The notes beneath the pieces were generated by a model. That model saw nothing but the letters and a program-made list of their open reading frames with translations. It had not been told where the DNA came from and did not search any database. From a bacterium (GTDB lineage: Bacteria > Joyebacterota > Joyebacteria > Joyebacterales > Joyebacteraceae), in the NCBI GenBank assembly GCA_025774935.1, contig JALGZK010000014.1:16184-80183 (forward strand): a DNA stretch of 64,000 nucleotides, given 5' to 3'. Positions 35,101 to 42,950 of this stretch are shown here, in pieces (position 1 is the stretch's first letter; every line of letters begins with the position of its first letter). Made by a program: the position numbers and the translations under genes.

Positions 35101-35735
35101 AGGGGAATGCCGTGCGGGAGGACGTTGCGGAGACCGTCGAGAACCTCCACCTCGACCGGCGACGTTCCGCGGTTCTCGAGCGAGGCCGTCCTCACCCATC
35201 CGAACTCGTCGCTCCCGGCCCAGCGGTACCGGAACACGAGACCGAGATCGTGGTCGATCTCCTCGAAGATGAGGACGTTCCCCGTCGTGCTCTTGTACAG
35301 GCTGCGGGCGATCGCTCCCTCTCGAGCCTGCCGGTCGGAGAACGGCTCCCACGCCGTCGGGGCTCCGTCCCCCCGACGCGCGCGGAGGAGCGTGATCGGG
35401 CCCGTGTGGTGATGGGCGTCGCGCAGCCTGTCGACCGTCTCGTAGGGGAAGATGCTCCCGTCGGCGTCCACCCTCCCTGCCGTCAGGCCCCCTCCGGACG
35501 TCACGAACATCCAGAGGTCGGTCGGTGTCGCCAGGGTCATGAGGAAGAGAGGCATCCGGTCGTACGACGAGATGCGGTAGTAGTCCCGGCCCTCGAACCG
35601 GACCAGCTCACCGACGGGCTCCCGCGTGCGGGGAGTCTCGTCCTCCGCGCTCGGCCTCGCGTCCTCGCGGACGAGCCCGGCGCTGCCCGCTCGCGGGTGA
35701 AGGTGGATGATGTCCCGAAGGCGGTCGAACGCCAT
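32187..35735 (-). CDS. giant cytosolic glycoside phosphorylase-like protein (GH94/GH149/GH161-like)
   Basis: 1182 residues, no signal peptide, ATG at 35735 with AGAGGGAG upstream. I see a beta-rich N-terminal part (about 50-330) and a long helical part with the conserved-looking segments HHEGNWRDIFQNWEAL, GYWGDHQIVYLLKLLEW and QRPEWNDANNALVG (about 669-682), the last resembling the catalytic-Asp region of (alpha/alpha)6-barrel phosphorylases. Size and architecture fit the beta-1,3-oligoglucan phosphorylase families GH149/GH161 better than ordinary GH94 cellobiose phosphorylases. The assignment is by resemblance and context; a hydrolase or an uncharacterised relative remains possible. It is downstream of a secreted CBM protein and, through it, of operator site 2. 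It would split imported oligosaccharides with phosphate. Confidence 0.6.
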   Translation of the reverse strand: MAFDRLRDIIHLHPRAGSAGLVREDARPSAEDETPRTREPVGELVRFEGRDYYRISSYDRMPLFLMTLATPTDLWMFVTSGGGLTAGRVDADGSIFPYETVDRLRDAHHHTGPITLLRARRGDGAPTAWEPFSDRQAREGAIARSLYKSTTGNVLIFEEIDHDLGLVFRYRWAGSDEFGWVRTASLENRGTSPVEVEVLDGLRNVLPHGIPLSLSQCASNLSDAYKRSEVDDATGLGIFSLTAGISDRPEAVEVLRANTVWTVGLGGASVHLSAEAIDAFRSGDRPPPETVLSGRRGNYLVTAAVRLGPDEYARWHTAADAGRSHGQVAELRKRLADGGDLPRDIERSLERAGESLERIVGSADGMQAAGRAETAVHHFANVLFNSMRGGVFADNYEVPTADLVEFIEVRNRATAERQKAFLESLPEAIGVRALLSAARETGDADLERLCREYLPLYFGRRHGDPSRPWNRFSIHVRNADGSRALHHEGNWRDIFQNWEALCLSFPAFLPNVVARFVNASTVDGFNPYRITRDGVDWETPDPHDPWSHIGYWGDHQIVYLLKLLEWTTRYLPGEVEDLLRREIFSYADVPYRLRPYGEILKDPTRTIDFDAALDAEISARVSDMGTDGRLVLGPDGAVHHVNLFEKLLVPLLSKLSNLVPGGGIWLNTQRPEWNDANNALVGNGVSVVTLCYLRRYVAFLEDLLSSAAGEDLAVSTEVAAWSRRVLSSLVWVEGVVEMGPLSDRDRKRAMDELGNAFSSYRREVYARGFSGRTVLEVSEAIGLCRTALAVIDYGIRANRRDDWLYNAYVLLELSDGRTEAALRPLPLMLEGQVAALSSGLVEPAEAAEMLDRLFESSLYREDQKSFLLYPERELPSFLEKNVVQPERVSAVPLLRDLLEEGEGSILARDVSGTVRFHPNFRNRDDLAAALDRLGERAEWTDRVARDRDAVADLFEDVFNHREYTGRSGAMYSYEGLGCIYWHMVAKLLVAAQEIALTTGRDGESEAPKDELVRLYRRVRSGLGFEKTPGEYGAFPTDPYSHTPPHGGAKQPGMTGQVKEEILTRFGELGVRVEDGVVSFRPVLLESEEFLREPAVFRYYEVRGTPASIELDAGTIAFTFCQVPVVYERAEGRGGIRVTLDDGSERVIEGDRLDRELSRELFGRSGRISRIHVGIPGECLRGS

Positions 35736-35753
35736 CTCAGACTCCCTCTACGG

Positions 35754-35785
35754 GCGCTGCGCCCAGCCTCACCCGGGCGCAGCGC
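35754..35785 (-). repeat. intercistronic inverted repeat
   Basis: GCGCTGCGCCC (35754-35764) and GGGCGCAGCGC (35775-35785), a perfect 11-bp stem with a 10-nt loop, between the CBM protein gene and the phosphorylase-like gene. No T-run follows. It could tune the ratio of the highly expressed secreted protein to the enzyme by partial termination or RNA protection. Confidence 0.4.
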
Positions 35786-35860
35786 ACGATCCGTTGCTCT
35801 CTCCCGCGCGTCGCCGTCCCGCCCCTGGTCCTGCGGGAATTCGCGGCCAGGGACGCGCGG

Positions 35861-37261
35861 CTACTTCAGGAGGACCATGCTCCTCGAGCTCTGTCCGTCC
35901 GGCGTGCTGACGAGGTACCAGTAGGTGCCGGAGGCGGCCATGCTGCCGTCCGCGGTTCTCCCGTCCCACGTGACCGCGTGCGGTCCGGCCGGGAGAACGC
36001 CGTCATGGAGCGTCACCACCCGTCGACCGGCGACGTTGTAGACGAAGATCTCGACCTCCTGCGTCCGCGGGAGCTCGAAGGCGATCCTGGTCGTCGGGTT
36101 GAACGGGTTCGGCACGTTCTGGTGAAGTGTGAGTCCTCCGACCTCACCCTCATCGATGCCCACCGTCGAGATGTCGTAGAGCAGGACGTCGTCGATGAAC
36201 GCCGCCCCCTGCTCTTCCGGGAACGACTGGACGAAGAGGATGTAGGCGGCCACCGAGTCCGTGCCCGCAGGAGCCGTTCCGTACAGGCTGTGACGCGTCC
36301 ACTTGCCGAGCGGAGATGTCTGGTCGACGATTACGGCTTCGGATGCGCCCGTCCCGTTCCCGGCCGCGTCCTTGAACAGGAGCTTCGCGAGGAGGATGCA
36401 GCCGTTCCCCGGCTGGATGGGGCTCTCGCGACAGGTCGTCAGAGTGTACGCGTCGAACTTCCAGATGCTCCCGGGGTCCGCCGGGAACTGCTGGAACATG
36501 CCGGAGTCGTTGCCCTCGACGAACGTCCCGTAGAGCTTGGCGGCGCCCGTGGTCGTCCGGAGCGCCCAGTCGCGGCCGTCGTAGTAGGCGTTCCCGAACG
36601 CGTTCCATCCGGAGAGGTCGAAGTCGAAGCTCGGGTTCGCGAGCACGTTCGGCTCCGTGGTCGGAGTAACCTCGACGAACTCCGTGTCGTCCACGAAGAC
36701 CGCCCCCTCGTTGCACTCCCACTGCAGGAAGAGGATCATCGCCTGGACGGAGACCGCCGTCTCGGGCACGGGCGCGGTGACCGTGAACGGGACCCACTCG
36801 TTACGGGGCGTGCTCCAGTCGCCGATGATCACCTCGTTCGCCGACACCTCGAACCCGAAGGAGTTGAAGAAGACGACCTTCGCGATGCAGCGGTTGCCGA
36901 AGCACGTGTCGGACCCGGGGATCGTGTCCGCCTCCGAGACGAACGAGTAGCCGCTCATCTTGTACTCCATGCCCGGCGTCGGCGTGAACTCCTGGAAGAA
37001 CCCGCTCCCGACGTGATACCCCGAGCAGTTCGTGAACTCGCCGTAGATCTTGGCCGACGCCTCGCCCGTCCGGTAGATGTCGTCGTTCGCAGGCGTCGAG
37101 ATCGTCGGGGCTTCGCCGAACACCTCCCAGCCGCCGAACGAGCCGCCGCCCGCCTCGAACCCCGGGTTGACGAGCAGGTTCTGCCCGTACGCCTGCGCCG
37201 AGAAAGCGATCGTGGCCACGACCATGAGACCCAGCCACGCTGCCCTCTGTCCTCGCTTCAT
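35861..37261 (-). CDS. secreted protein with two CBM-like domains and FlgD-type C-terminus
   Basis: 466 residues, ATG at 37261 with GGAGG upstream. Signal peptide about 1-27 (IAFSAQAYGQN). Two related jelly-roll domains: about 28-195 (NLLVNPGFEAGGGSFGGWE ... AVFVDDTEFVEV) and about 205-370 (NVLANPSFDFDLSGWNAFG ... AAFIDDVLLYDI), of CBM4/9 type. The last 90 residues are a FlgD/type-9-like domain (NVPNPFNPTTRIAFEL ... GTYWYLVSTP). No catalytic motif, so probably a surface glycan-binding protein. Expressed from the minus-strand promoter of the divergent operator module at 37329-37376. Confidence 0.83.
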   Translation of the reverse strand: MKRGQRAAWLGLMVVATIAFSAQAYGQNLLVNPGFEAGGGSFGGWEVFGEAPTISTPANDDIYRTGEASAKIYGEFTNCSGYHVGSGFFQEFTPTPGMEYKMSGYSFVSEADTIPGSDTCFGNRCIAKVVFFNSFGFEVSANEVIIGDWSTPRNEWVPFTVTAPVPETAVSVQAMILFLQWECNEGAVFVDDTEFVEVTPTTEPNVLANPSFDFDLSGWNAFGNAYYDGRDWALRTTTGAAKLYGTFVEGNDSGMFQQFPADPGSIWKFDAYTLTTCRESPIQPGNGCILLAKLLFKDAAGNGTGASEAVIVDQTSPLGKWTRHSLYGTAPAGTDSVAAYILFVQSFPEEQGAAFIDDVLLYDISTVGIDEGEVGGLTLHQNVPNPFNPTTRIAFELPRTQEVEIFVYNVAGRRVVTLHDGVLPAGPHAVTWDGRTADGSMAASGTYWYLVSTPDGQSSRSMVLLK

Positions 37262-37328
37262 GCCCCCCCTCCTTCGTTCGTGACCTCAGCGGCCCACTCG
37301 GCTAGAATGGGCGCTCCTGCGTTAGCGC

Positions 37329-37376
37329 TTGACATCACAGTAGGTTATTATACACTATGTTCGGGAACCGAACAAA
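37329..37376. promoter_or_regulatory. divergent promoters sharing GTTCGGGAACCGAAC operator (site 2)
   Basis: Plus strand: TTGACA (37329-37334), 16-bp spacer, TACACT (37351-37356), then the operator GTTCGGGAACCGAAC (37359-37373) over the start site. Minus strand: TTTGTT (37376-37371), 18-bp spacer, perfect TATAAT (37352-37347), with the same operator between its boxes. One bound repressor would silence both the DppF-GH1-barrel operon and the CBM-phosphorylase operon. Confidence 0.75.
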
Positions 37377-37403
37377 GCCTTTTTTGCTCTGCCCGGAGGG
37401 AAT

Positions 37404-38426
37404 GTGCCCAGCGAGCCTGGGGCCCGAAATACGGCTCTCCTCGAGGTAGCCGGCCTCTCGAAGACATTCGTCTCCGGGGGGCTCTTCGGCACCTCGCGGC
37501 CCGTCGTGGCCGTCGAGGACGTCTCGTTCGCGGTCGACTGCGGCGAGGCCGTGGCGCTCGTGGGCGAGTCCGGGAGCGGCAAGAGCACCATCGCCCGCAT
37601 CCTCCTGAGGCTCGAGCGCCCGGATGCCGGACGCATCGTCCTGGACGGGGACGACGTCCTCGACCGTGAGCCGCGGCACGCCTCCCTCTCCTACCGTCGC
37701 AGGGTGCAGATGGTCTTCCAGGACCCGTTCGGTTCTCTGAACCGCACACACGACGTCGCGCACCATCTGGCCCGGCCGCTCCTCCGCCACAAGCGCGCGA
37801 CCCAGAAGGACGTTCGTGAGAAGACGATCGTCCTCCTCCACGCGGTCGGCCTTGAGCCGCCCGAGGAGTTCATCTCGCGCCGTCCCTACGAGCTCTCCGG
37901 AGGTCAGCGCCAGCGCGTCGCGATCGCCCGGGCTCTCGCGGTCGACCCCGACATCCTGATCGCGGACGAACCGACGTCGATGCTCGACGTGTCGATCCGC
38001 ATGGACATCCTGACGCTCCTCACCGACCTCAAGAACGAGCGCGGCCTGGCGATGCTCCTCATCACGCACGACCTGGCCTCCGCGCGCTACCTGGCGGACC
38101 GGATCCTCGTGCTCTTCCGCGGGAGGATCGTCGAGGGAGGCCCGGCCGACGAGATCGTCGTGTCGCCCGCACATCCTTACACCCGCGCGCTCCTCGCCTC
38201 CATCGCGGACGTCGGCAGGCTGGGCCCCGAGCCAGCGGAAGCGAAGGTGGACCGAATCGACCGCGCGGACACCGCTGACTCCTCGGACACCGGCTGCCCG
38301 TTCGCGCCCCGTTGCCCCGAGGCGATGGACGTCTGCCGGAAGACCGATCCGTCGTATCGGACCGTGGGTTCGCGGCGGGTGAGGTGCCACCTCTACCCCG
38401 AGAACGCCGGGCGTTCGGAGGAGTGA
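37404..38426 (+). CDS. Opp/Dpp-type ABC transporter ATP-binding protein (DppF-like)
   Basis: 340 residues, GTG at 37404 with GGAGGG just upstream. ATPase with Walker A GESGSGKST, Q-loop region MVFQDPFGSLN, signature LSGGQRQR, Walker B ILIADEPTS and switch His in LLITHDLAS. The C-terminal oligopeptide-transporter extension carries the Cys pattern CPFAPRCPEAMDVC. Opp/Dpp-family transporters in several anaerobes import beta-gluco-oligosaccharides rather than peptides. Its partner ATPase, permeases and binding protein are in the minus operon ending at 42922, so the transporter genes are split between two units that meet tail to tail. Confidence 0.9.
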   Translation: MPSEPGARNTALLEVAGLSKTFVSGGLFGTSRPVVAVEDVSFAVDCGEAVALVGESGSGKSTIARILLRLERPDAGRIVLDGDDVLDREPRHASLSYRRRVQMVFQDPFGSLNRTHDVAHHLARPLLRHKRATQKDVREKTIVLLHAVGLEPPEEFISRRPYELSGGQRQRVAIARALAVDPDILIADEPTSMLDVSIRMDILTLLTDLKNERGLAMLLITHDLASARYLADRILVLFRGRIVEGGPADEIVVSPAHPYTRALLASIADVGRLGPEPAEAKVDRIDRADTADSSDTGCPFAPRCPEAMDVCRKTDPSYRTVGSRRVRCHLYPENAGRSEE

Positions 38427-38431
38427 GCGAC

Positions 38432-39760
38432 GTGGCGACACACCGCTTTCCCGAGGGGTTCGTCTGGGGCGTCGCGACGTCGGCCCAGCAGATCGAGGGC
38501 AGCCGGAACGCAGACGGTCGAGGGGACTCCGTCTGGGACTCCTACGCGCTCGAGGGACGCATCGAGGACGGGTCGAACCCGTTCAGGGCGTGCGACCACT
38601 ACAACCGCTGGCAGGACGACGTCGAGCTCATGTCGTGGCTCGGCGTCGGCGCCTACCGGTTCTCCACGTCATGGTCGAGGATCATGCCCGGAGGAACCGG
38701 TCCCCCGAACGCCGCCGGGCTCGACTTCTACGACGCCCTCGTCGACGGCCTCCTGGCGGCGGGAATCGAACCCTACATCACGCTGAACCACTGGGACATG
38801 CCGGCCGAGCTCCTGGAGCCTGGCGGCTGGGCCTCGCGCGAGACGGTCGGTGCGTTTGTCGAGTACGCCCGTGCGGTGAGCGAGCGGCTCGGCGACCGCG
38901 TGCGTCACTGGGCCACGCACAACGAGCCCTGGTGCGTGGCGACCCTCGGGTACGAGGAGGGGTGCCACGCTCCGGGACACACGGACCCCGCGGCCGCCTT
39001 GAGGGCCGCCCACCACCTGCTCCTCTCCCACGGGCTCTCGGTGGACGCCATCAGGGGAAACGCGAGGGACGCGAAATGCGCCGACGAGGACAGGGAGGCC
39101 GCGCGGCGCTTCGACGGGTTCTTCAACCGCTGGTACTTAGACCCAGTCTTCCGCGGCGAGTACCCGTTCGACGCGCTCGAGGACCGCGCGAGGAGAGGCC
39201 ACCTCGAGAACGGCCGGATGCCGTTCGTCGAGGACGGAGACATGGCGGCGATCGGGGTCCCCATCGACTTCCTGGGGGTGAACTACTACAGCCGCACGGC
39301 CGTGAAGGCGGGACCGGACGGCGACCCGGTCGGGGCCCCGCTCGTCCCGAAGGAAGAGCTCACCGAGATGGGCTGGGAGATCTACCCCGAAGGCCTCACG
39401 GACATCCTGGTCCGGGTCACTGCGGACTACGGGCCGGAGGCGATCTTCGTCACCGAGAACGGGATCGCGCTGCCGGAGGAGTCCGACGAGGAGGGTCTCG
39501 CTGACCCGCGGCGCGTGTCGTTCCTGCGCGACCACCTCATCGCGGCGCACCGCGCCCTCGAGGCGGACGTGCCGCTCAAGGGCTACTTCCACTGGTCCCT
39601 CATGGACAACTTCGAGTGGGGACACGGATACACGAAGCGGTTCGGCCTCGTCAGGGTCGACTTCGGGACGTGCGAGCGCAGGCCGAAGGAGAGCGCCCGC
39701 TGGTACCGCGAGGCGATCGCGGCGAACGCCGTCGACGACGCGAGCGGTGACGCGAGGTAG
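38432..39760 (+). CDS. GH1 beta-glucosidase
   Basis: 442 residues, GTG at 38432 with GGAGGAG 8 nt upstream; the N-terminus FPEGFVWGVATSAQQIEG is diagnostic of GH1. Acid/base Glu in THNEPW and nucleophile Glu in VTENGIAL, plus the C-terminal substrate-binding WSLMDNFEWGHGYTKRFGL. No signal peptide, hence cytosolic. It hydrolyses beta-linked gluco-oligosaccharides (laminaribiose or cellobiose type) to glucose. It starts 5 bp after the transporter ATPase gene and 25 bp before the glycosidase-barrel fusion, in the operon controlled by operator site 2. Confidence 0.93.
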   Translation: MATHRFPEGFVWGVATSAQQIEGSRNADGRGDSVWDSYALEGRIEDGSNPFRACDHYNRWQDDVELMSWLGVGAYRFSTSWSRIMPGGTGPPNAAGLDFYDALVDGLLAAGIEPYITLNHWDMPAELLEPGGWASRETVGAFVEYARAVSERLGDRVRHWATHNEPWCVATLGYEEGCHAPGHTDPAAALRAAHHLLLSHGLSVDAIRGNARDAKCADEDREAARRFDGFFNRWYLDPVFRGEYPFDALEDRARRGHLENGRMPFVEDGDMAAIGVPIDFLGVNYYSRTAVKAGPDGDPVGAPLVPKEELTEMGWEIYPEGLTDILVRVTADYGPEAIFVTENGIALPEESDEEGLADPRRVSFLRDHLIAAHRALEADVPLKGYFHWSLMDNFEWGHGYTKRFGLVRVDFGTCERRPKESARWYREAIAANAVDDASGDAR

Positions 39761-39785
39761 AAGAGAAAACCGGGAGATGACAGCG

Positions 39786-42700
39786 ATGCCCAGAAGAGAG
39801 AGCCAGCGCCGGACGGCCGTGTGCATGATCGTCCTGGCGGCCGCGACGCTCCTGGCCGTGGCCTCCACGACGGTGGCGGCCGAACCGGACGTGCGCGTCG
39901 TCGCCGACCAGAGCGGCCAGAAGCTCCAGGTCGACGGCGAGGACTACCTGGTCTTCGGCATGAACTGGGGCTACATGCCGATCGGTGAGAACTACCTGTA
40001 CGACCTGTGGAGCCAGCCGGAAGATGTCATCCTGACGGCCCTCTCCCGCGAGATGCCGCTCCTTCAGGACATGGGCGTCAACTCGATCAGGCAGTACGTG
40101 GGCATCCCTCCCCGATGGGTGCAGCACATCTACGAGGAGTACGGCATCACGACGATGCTGAACCACACGGTCGGGCGCTACGGCTACACGATCGACGGCG
40201 CCTGGGTCCCCTCGGTCGACTACTCGGATCCCCAGTTCCGCGAGCTCGTGACGGAGGAGATCGTCGACTGGGTCGAGCAGTACCGCGACACGCCGGGCGT
40301 CCTCCTCTGGCTCCTCGGCAACGAGAACAACTACGGGCTCCACTGGAGCTCGTTCGAGATCGAGGCCCTGCCCGAGGGTGAGCGCGACGAGGCGCGCGCC
40401 CGCTACCTCTACACGCTCTACTCGGACATCACCGACGAGATCAAGCGCGTCGATCCGGAGAAGCTCGTCGCCATCGCGAACGGCGACATCCAGTACATCG
40501 ATCTCATCGCCGAGGAGTGCGGCAACCTCGACATCCTGGGCACCAACGTCTACCGCGGCATCTCGGTTCGCGACCTCTACCAGGAGGTGAGCGACAAGCT
40601 CGGACTGCCGGTCGTCTTCACCGAGTTCGGCGCCGACGCGTACAACGCCAGGGAGATGCGCGAGGACCAGCTGATGCAGGCGAAGTATCACATCGGCCAG
40701 TGGCAGGAGATCTACGAGCAGTCCTACGGCAAGGGACGCGTGGGGAACGCCATCGGCGGCTACATCTTCCAGTGGAGCGACGGGTGGTGGAAGTTCGGGC
40801 AGGAGAGCCGGCTCGACATCCACGACACCAACGCCTCGTGGCCCAACGGCGGCTACATCGAGGACTACGTCGAGGGCGAGAACAACATGAACGAGGAGTG
40901 GTGGGGCATCACGGCGAAGGGGCCGCCCGACCACAGGAGCCTCTACGAGGTCTACCCGAGGGCGGCCTACTATGCCCTCAGGCGCGCGTTCAAGCTCGAC
41001 CCCTACGCGCCCACGACCGACCTCGAGACCATCCGGGAGCACTTCGGGGGGATCCAACCGGCCGCAGCAGAACTCGAAGCCCGCGCAGACAGGGCGGCGC
41101 TCGGAGGAGGATCGACCGAACGCGTGCGTGTCTCGGGACTGAGACTCGAGTTCGAGACGTACAGCACTGGCGGCTCGAACATCACGACCCCGACGGCCAG
41201 GGACGCGTACGAGCAGGGGGACGTCGACAGCTATCCCGCTTACCTCGGCTTCGATCACCAGGAGTCGTTCTTCGTCGACTTCGAGGTGAAGCCCGTGGAG
41301 AGTCTGACGGCAGGGCTCTCGGTCAACATCCTCGGGAACGTCGCGGTGAACCCGATCGACGAGATCTTCTACGAGAACCGCGGGCGCCCGCAGACCTACC
41401 TCGACGAGGACGAGAACGAGGTCCTCGTGGAGGACGCGGAGCGCGTCGCCGTCTATCAGGCCGCGGTCTCCTGGGACGACAAGTGGTTCCTGATGGACGG
41501 CTTCTACCGCACCGGCCACCTGCACTGGATGTACGAGGGGGACTTCTTCGGGCTCTACCAGGACGCCTATTACGGCGAGAACATCGACATCTACAACGGC
41601 AAGGCGCCAGCGGGATTCGAGGTCGCGATGAAGCGGCAGCTCGACGGCCTCAAGGTCGCGTTCGGTCCGCAGCTCTGGTGGGGAGCCAACCCTGCGGTGT
41701 TCCTGAAGTACCAGCGGAGCTTCGAGGGAGTCGGCGCCACCGTCGTCTACCACGAGGACGTCGGCCAGCAGACCTCCGCCAACACGTCGATCGCGGTCCC
41801 GATACCCGAGAACCGGCGGCTCTCGCTGCAGTTCGAGACGCAGCGCGGGCCCTGGGGGGTCGAGGTCGGCGGCCTCTGGGCGGGAAGCCAGAGGGTCGGC
41901 GACGAGTTCCAGGTGGCCGTCGAGACCTCGGACGGGTACGACATCTTCGAGGACGAGATCATCGACGGGGACTGCTTCGGCGTGAAGGGGAAGGTCACCT
42001 ACGAGAAGGGACGGTGGCACTGGTACGCGCAGGCAGCGAGGATGGGGCTCGTCGCCGACGCGGGGCCGACGCCGACGATCACCTATACGGGCTGGAGCCT
42101 CAAGGACTCGGGCTCCGGGAACCAGACGAACTTCCTGACCGGCGTCGCGATCAACGTGGGGAACTTCCAGATCAGCCCGAACTTCCTCTGGCAGGAGCCG
42201 ATCATCGGCCCGATTCCGTACGGCGTACCGCCGCCCGGAAGACCGCGTAACGTGAGCACCCGCGGCGACCCGTTCGCGGTGCGCTCGAACCGGGAGACCA
42301 TCGGCGGCGAGATCATGATCACCTACGACCCCGCGCCGGCGACCTGGCTCTGGCAGTGGGACAACGACGTGCGGGAGAACGCGCCGCTGGCGGCGAGCCT
42401 GGGGTTCGTGTTCCGGCACATGCCCACGACGCAGGACGTCGCCAACTACATCGAGGGGGACGGCAGCACGGTCGGGACGTTCGCCGCGGCTCCCCCGCCC
42501 TCGGACCTCTGGGAGGTCAACGCGCGTCTGGTGTCAAGGCTCGGACCCGACAGCAGACTGGTCTCGCGGTGCTACTTCGGGAGGTTTCAGCCCAGCGGAT
42601 GGGATCCCGAGGGCGAGAACACCACCCTCAACAGGACGATCGAGCGGTTCGGCCTCGACGCCCGCCTGACGCAGGGCCGCGTCGCGCTCGAGGGCTTCGC

Positions 42701-42950
42701 CAAGTTCAACGACTGGGGCCCGTACGACTACCACCGCGATTTCAACCTGACCTTCCCGGTCCAGCTCATGGGCGACCTCTCCTACTCGCTCGGCTCGCCG
42801 CGCTGGTTCGGCTTCGCCCAGACGCGCGTCGGAGTGCGCTACACGTGGCGTTCGCTCGACGACAACTCGAACCGCTACGACGCGGAGAACGCCGACGGGC
42901 GGGCGGGCTCGGAGTGGGAGCTCAGGACGTACGTGCACGTGGCGCTCTAG
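39786..42950 (+). CDS. glycoside hydrolase (GH2-like TIM barrel) fused to outer-membrane beta-barrel
   Basis: 1054 residues from the ATG at 39786 (GGGAG 9 nt upstream; another ATG at 39777 is possible). Signal peptide about 1-32 (AVASTTVAAEP). Residues about 40-400 are a TIM-barrel glycosidase resembling the GH2/GH5 clan: acid/base Glu180 in LLGNENNYG and nucleophile Glu280 in VVFTEFGADAYN. From about 430 to the end the protein is aromatic and beta-strand rich (RLEFETYSTGGSN, VGVRYTWRSLDD) and finishes with LRTYVHVAL, the pattern of an outer-membrane barrel. So the enzyme seems built onto its own barrel anchor. The last 29 bp overlap the end of the convergent transporter gene. Third gene of the site 2 operon. 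Exact family and substrate are inferred from context. Confidence 0.75.
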   Translation: MPRRESQRRTAVCMIVLAAATLLAVASTTVAAEPDVRVVADQSGQKLQVDGEDYLVFGMNWGYMPIGENYLYDLWSQPEDVILTALSREMPLLQDMGVNSIRQYVGIPPRWVQHIYEEYGITTMLNHTVGRYGYTIDGAWVPSVDYSDPQFRELVTEEIVDWVEQYRDTPGVLLWLLGNENNYGLHWSSFEIEALPEGERDEARARYLYTLYSDITDEIKRVDPEKLVAIANGDIQYIDLIAEECGNLDILGTNVYRGISVRDLYQEVSDKLGLPVVFTEFGADAYNAREMREDQLMQAKYHIGQWQEIYEQSYGKGRVGNAIGGYIFQWSDGWWKFGQESRLDIHDTNASWPNGGYIEDYVEGENNMNEEWWGITAKGPPDHRSLYEVYPRAAYYALRRAFKLDPYAPTTDLETIREHFGGIQPAAAELEARADRAALGGGSTERVRVSGLRLEFETYSTGGSNITTPTARDAYEQGDVDSYPAYLGFDHQESFFVDFEVKPVESLTAGLSVNILGNVAVNPIDEIFYENRGRPQTYLDEDENEVLVEDAERVAVYQAAVSWDDKWFLMDGFYRTGHLHWMYEGDFFGLYQDAYYGENIDIYNGKAPAGFEVAMKRQLDGLKVAFGPQLWWGANPAVFLKYQRSFEGVGATVVYHEDVGQQTSANTSIAVPIPENRRLSLQFETQRGPWGVEVGGLWAGSQRVGDEFQVAVETSDGYDIFEDEIIDGDCFGVKGKVTYEKGRWHWYAQAARMGLVADAGPTPTITYTGWSLKDSGSGNQTNFLTGVAINVGNFQISPNFLWQEPIIGPIPYGVPPPGRPRNVSTRGDPFAVRSNRETIGGEIMITYDPAPATWLWQWDNDVRENAPLAASLGFVFRHMPTTQDVANYIEGDGSTVGTFAAAPPPSDLWEVNARLVSRLGPDSRLVSRCYFGRFQPSGWDPEGENTTLNRTIERFGLDARLTQGRVALEGFAKFNDWGPYDYHRDFNLTFPVQLMGDLSYSLGSPRWFGFAQTRVGVRYTWRSLDDNSNRYDAENADGRAGSEWELRTYVHVAL

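Noticed and set aside
39651-42419. 922-residue minus-strand ORF opposite the GH1 and barrel genes
   Set aside because: Repetitive Val/Asp/Leu/Arg text with no motif; mirror of the coding strand.
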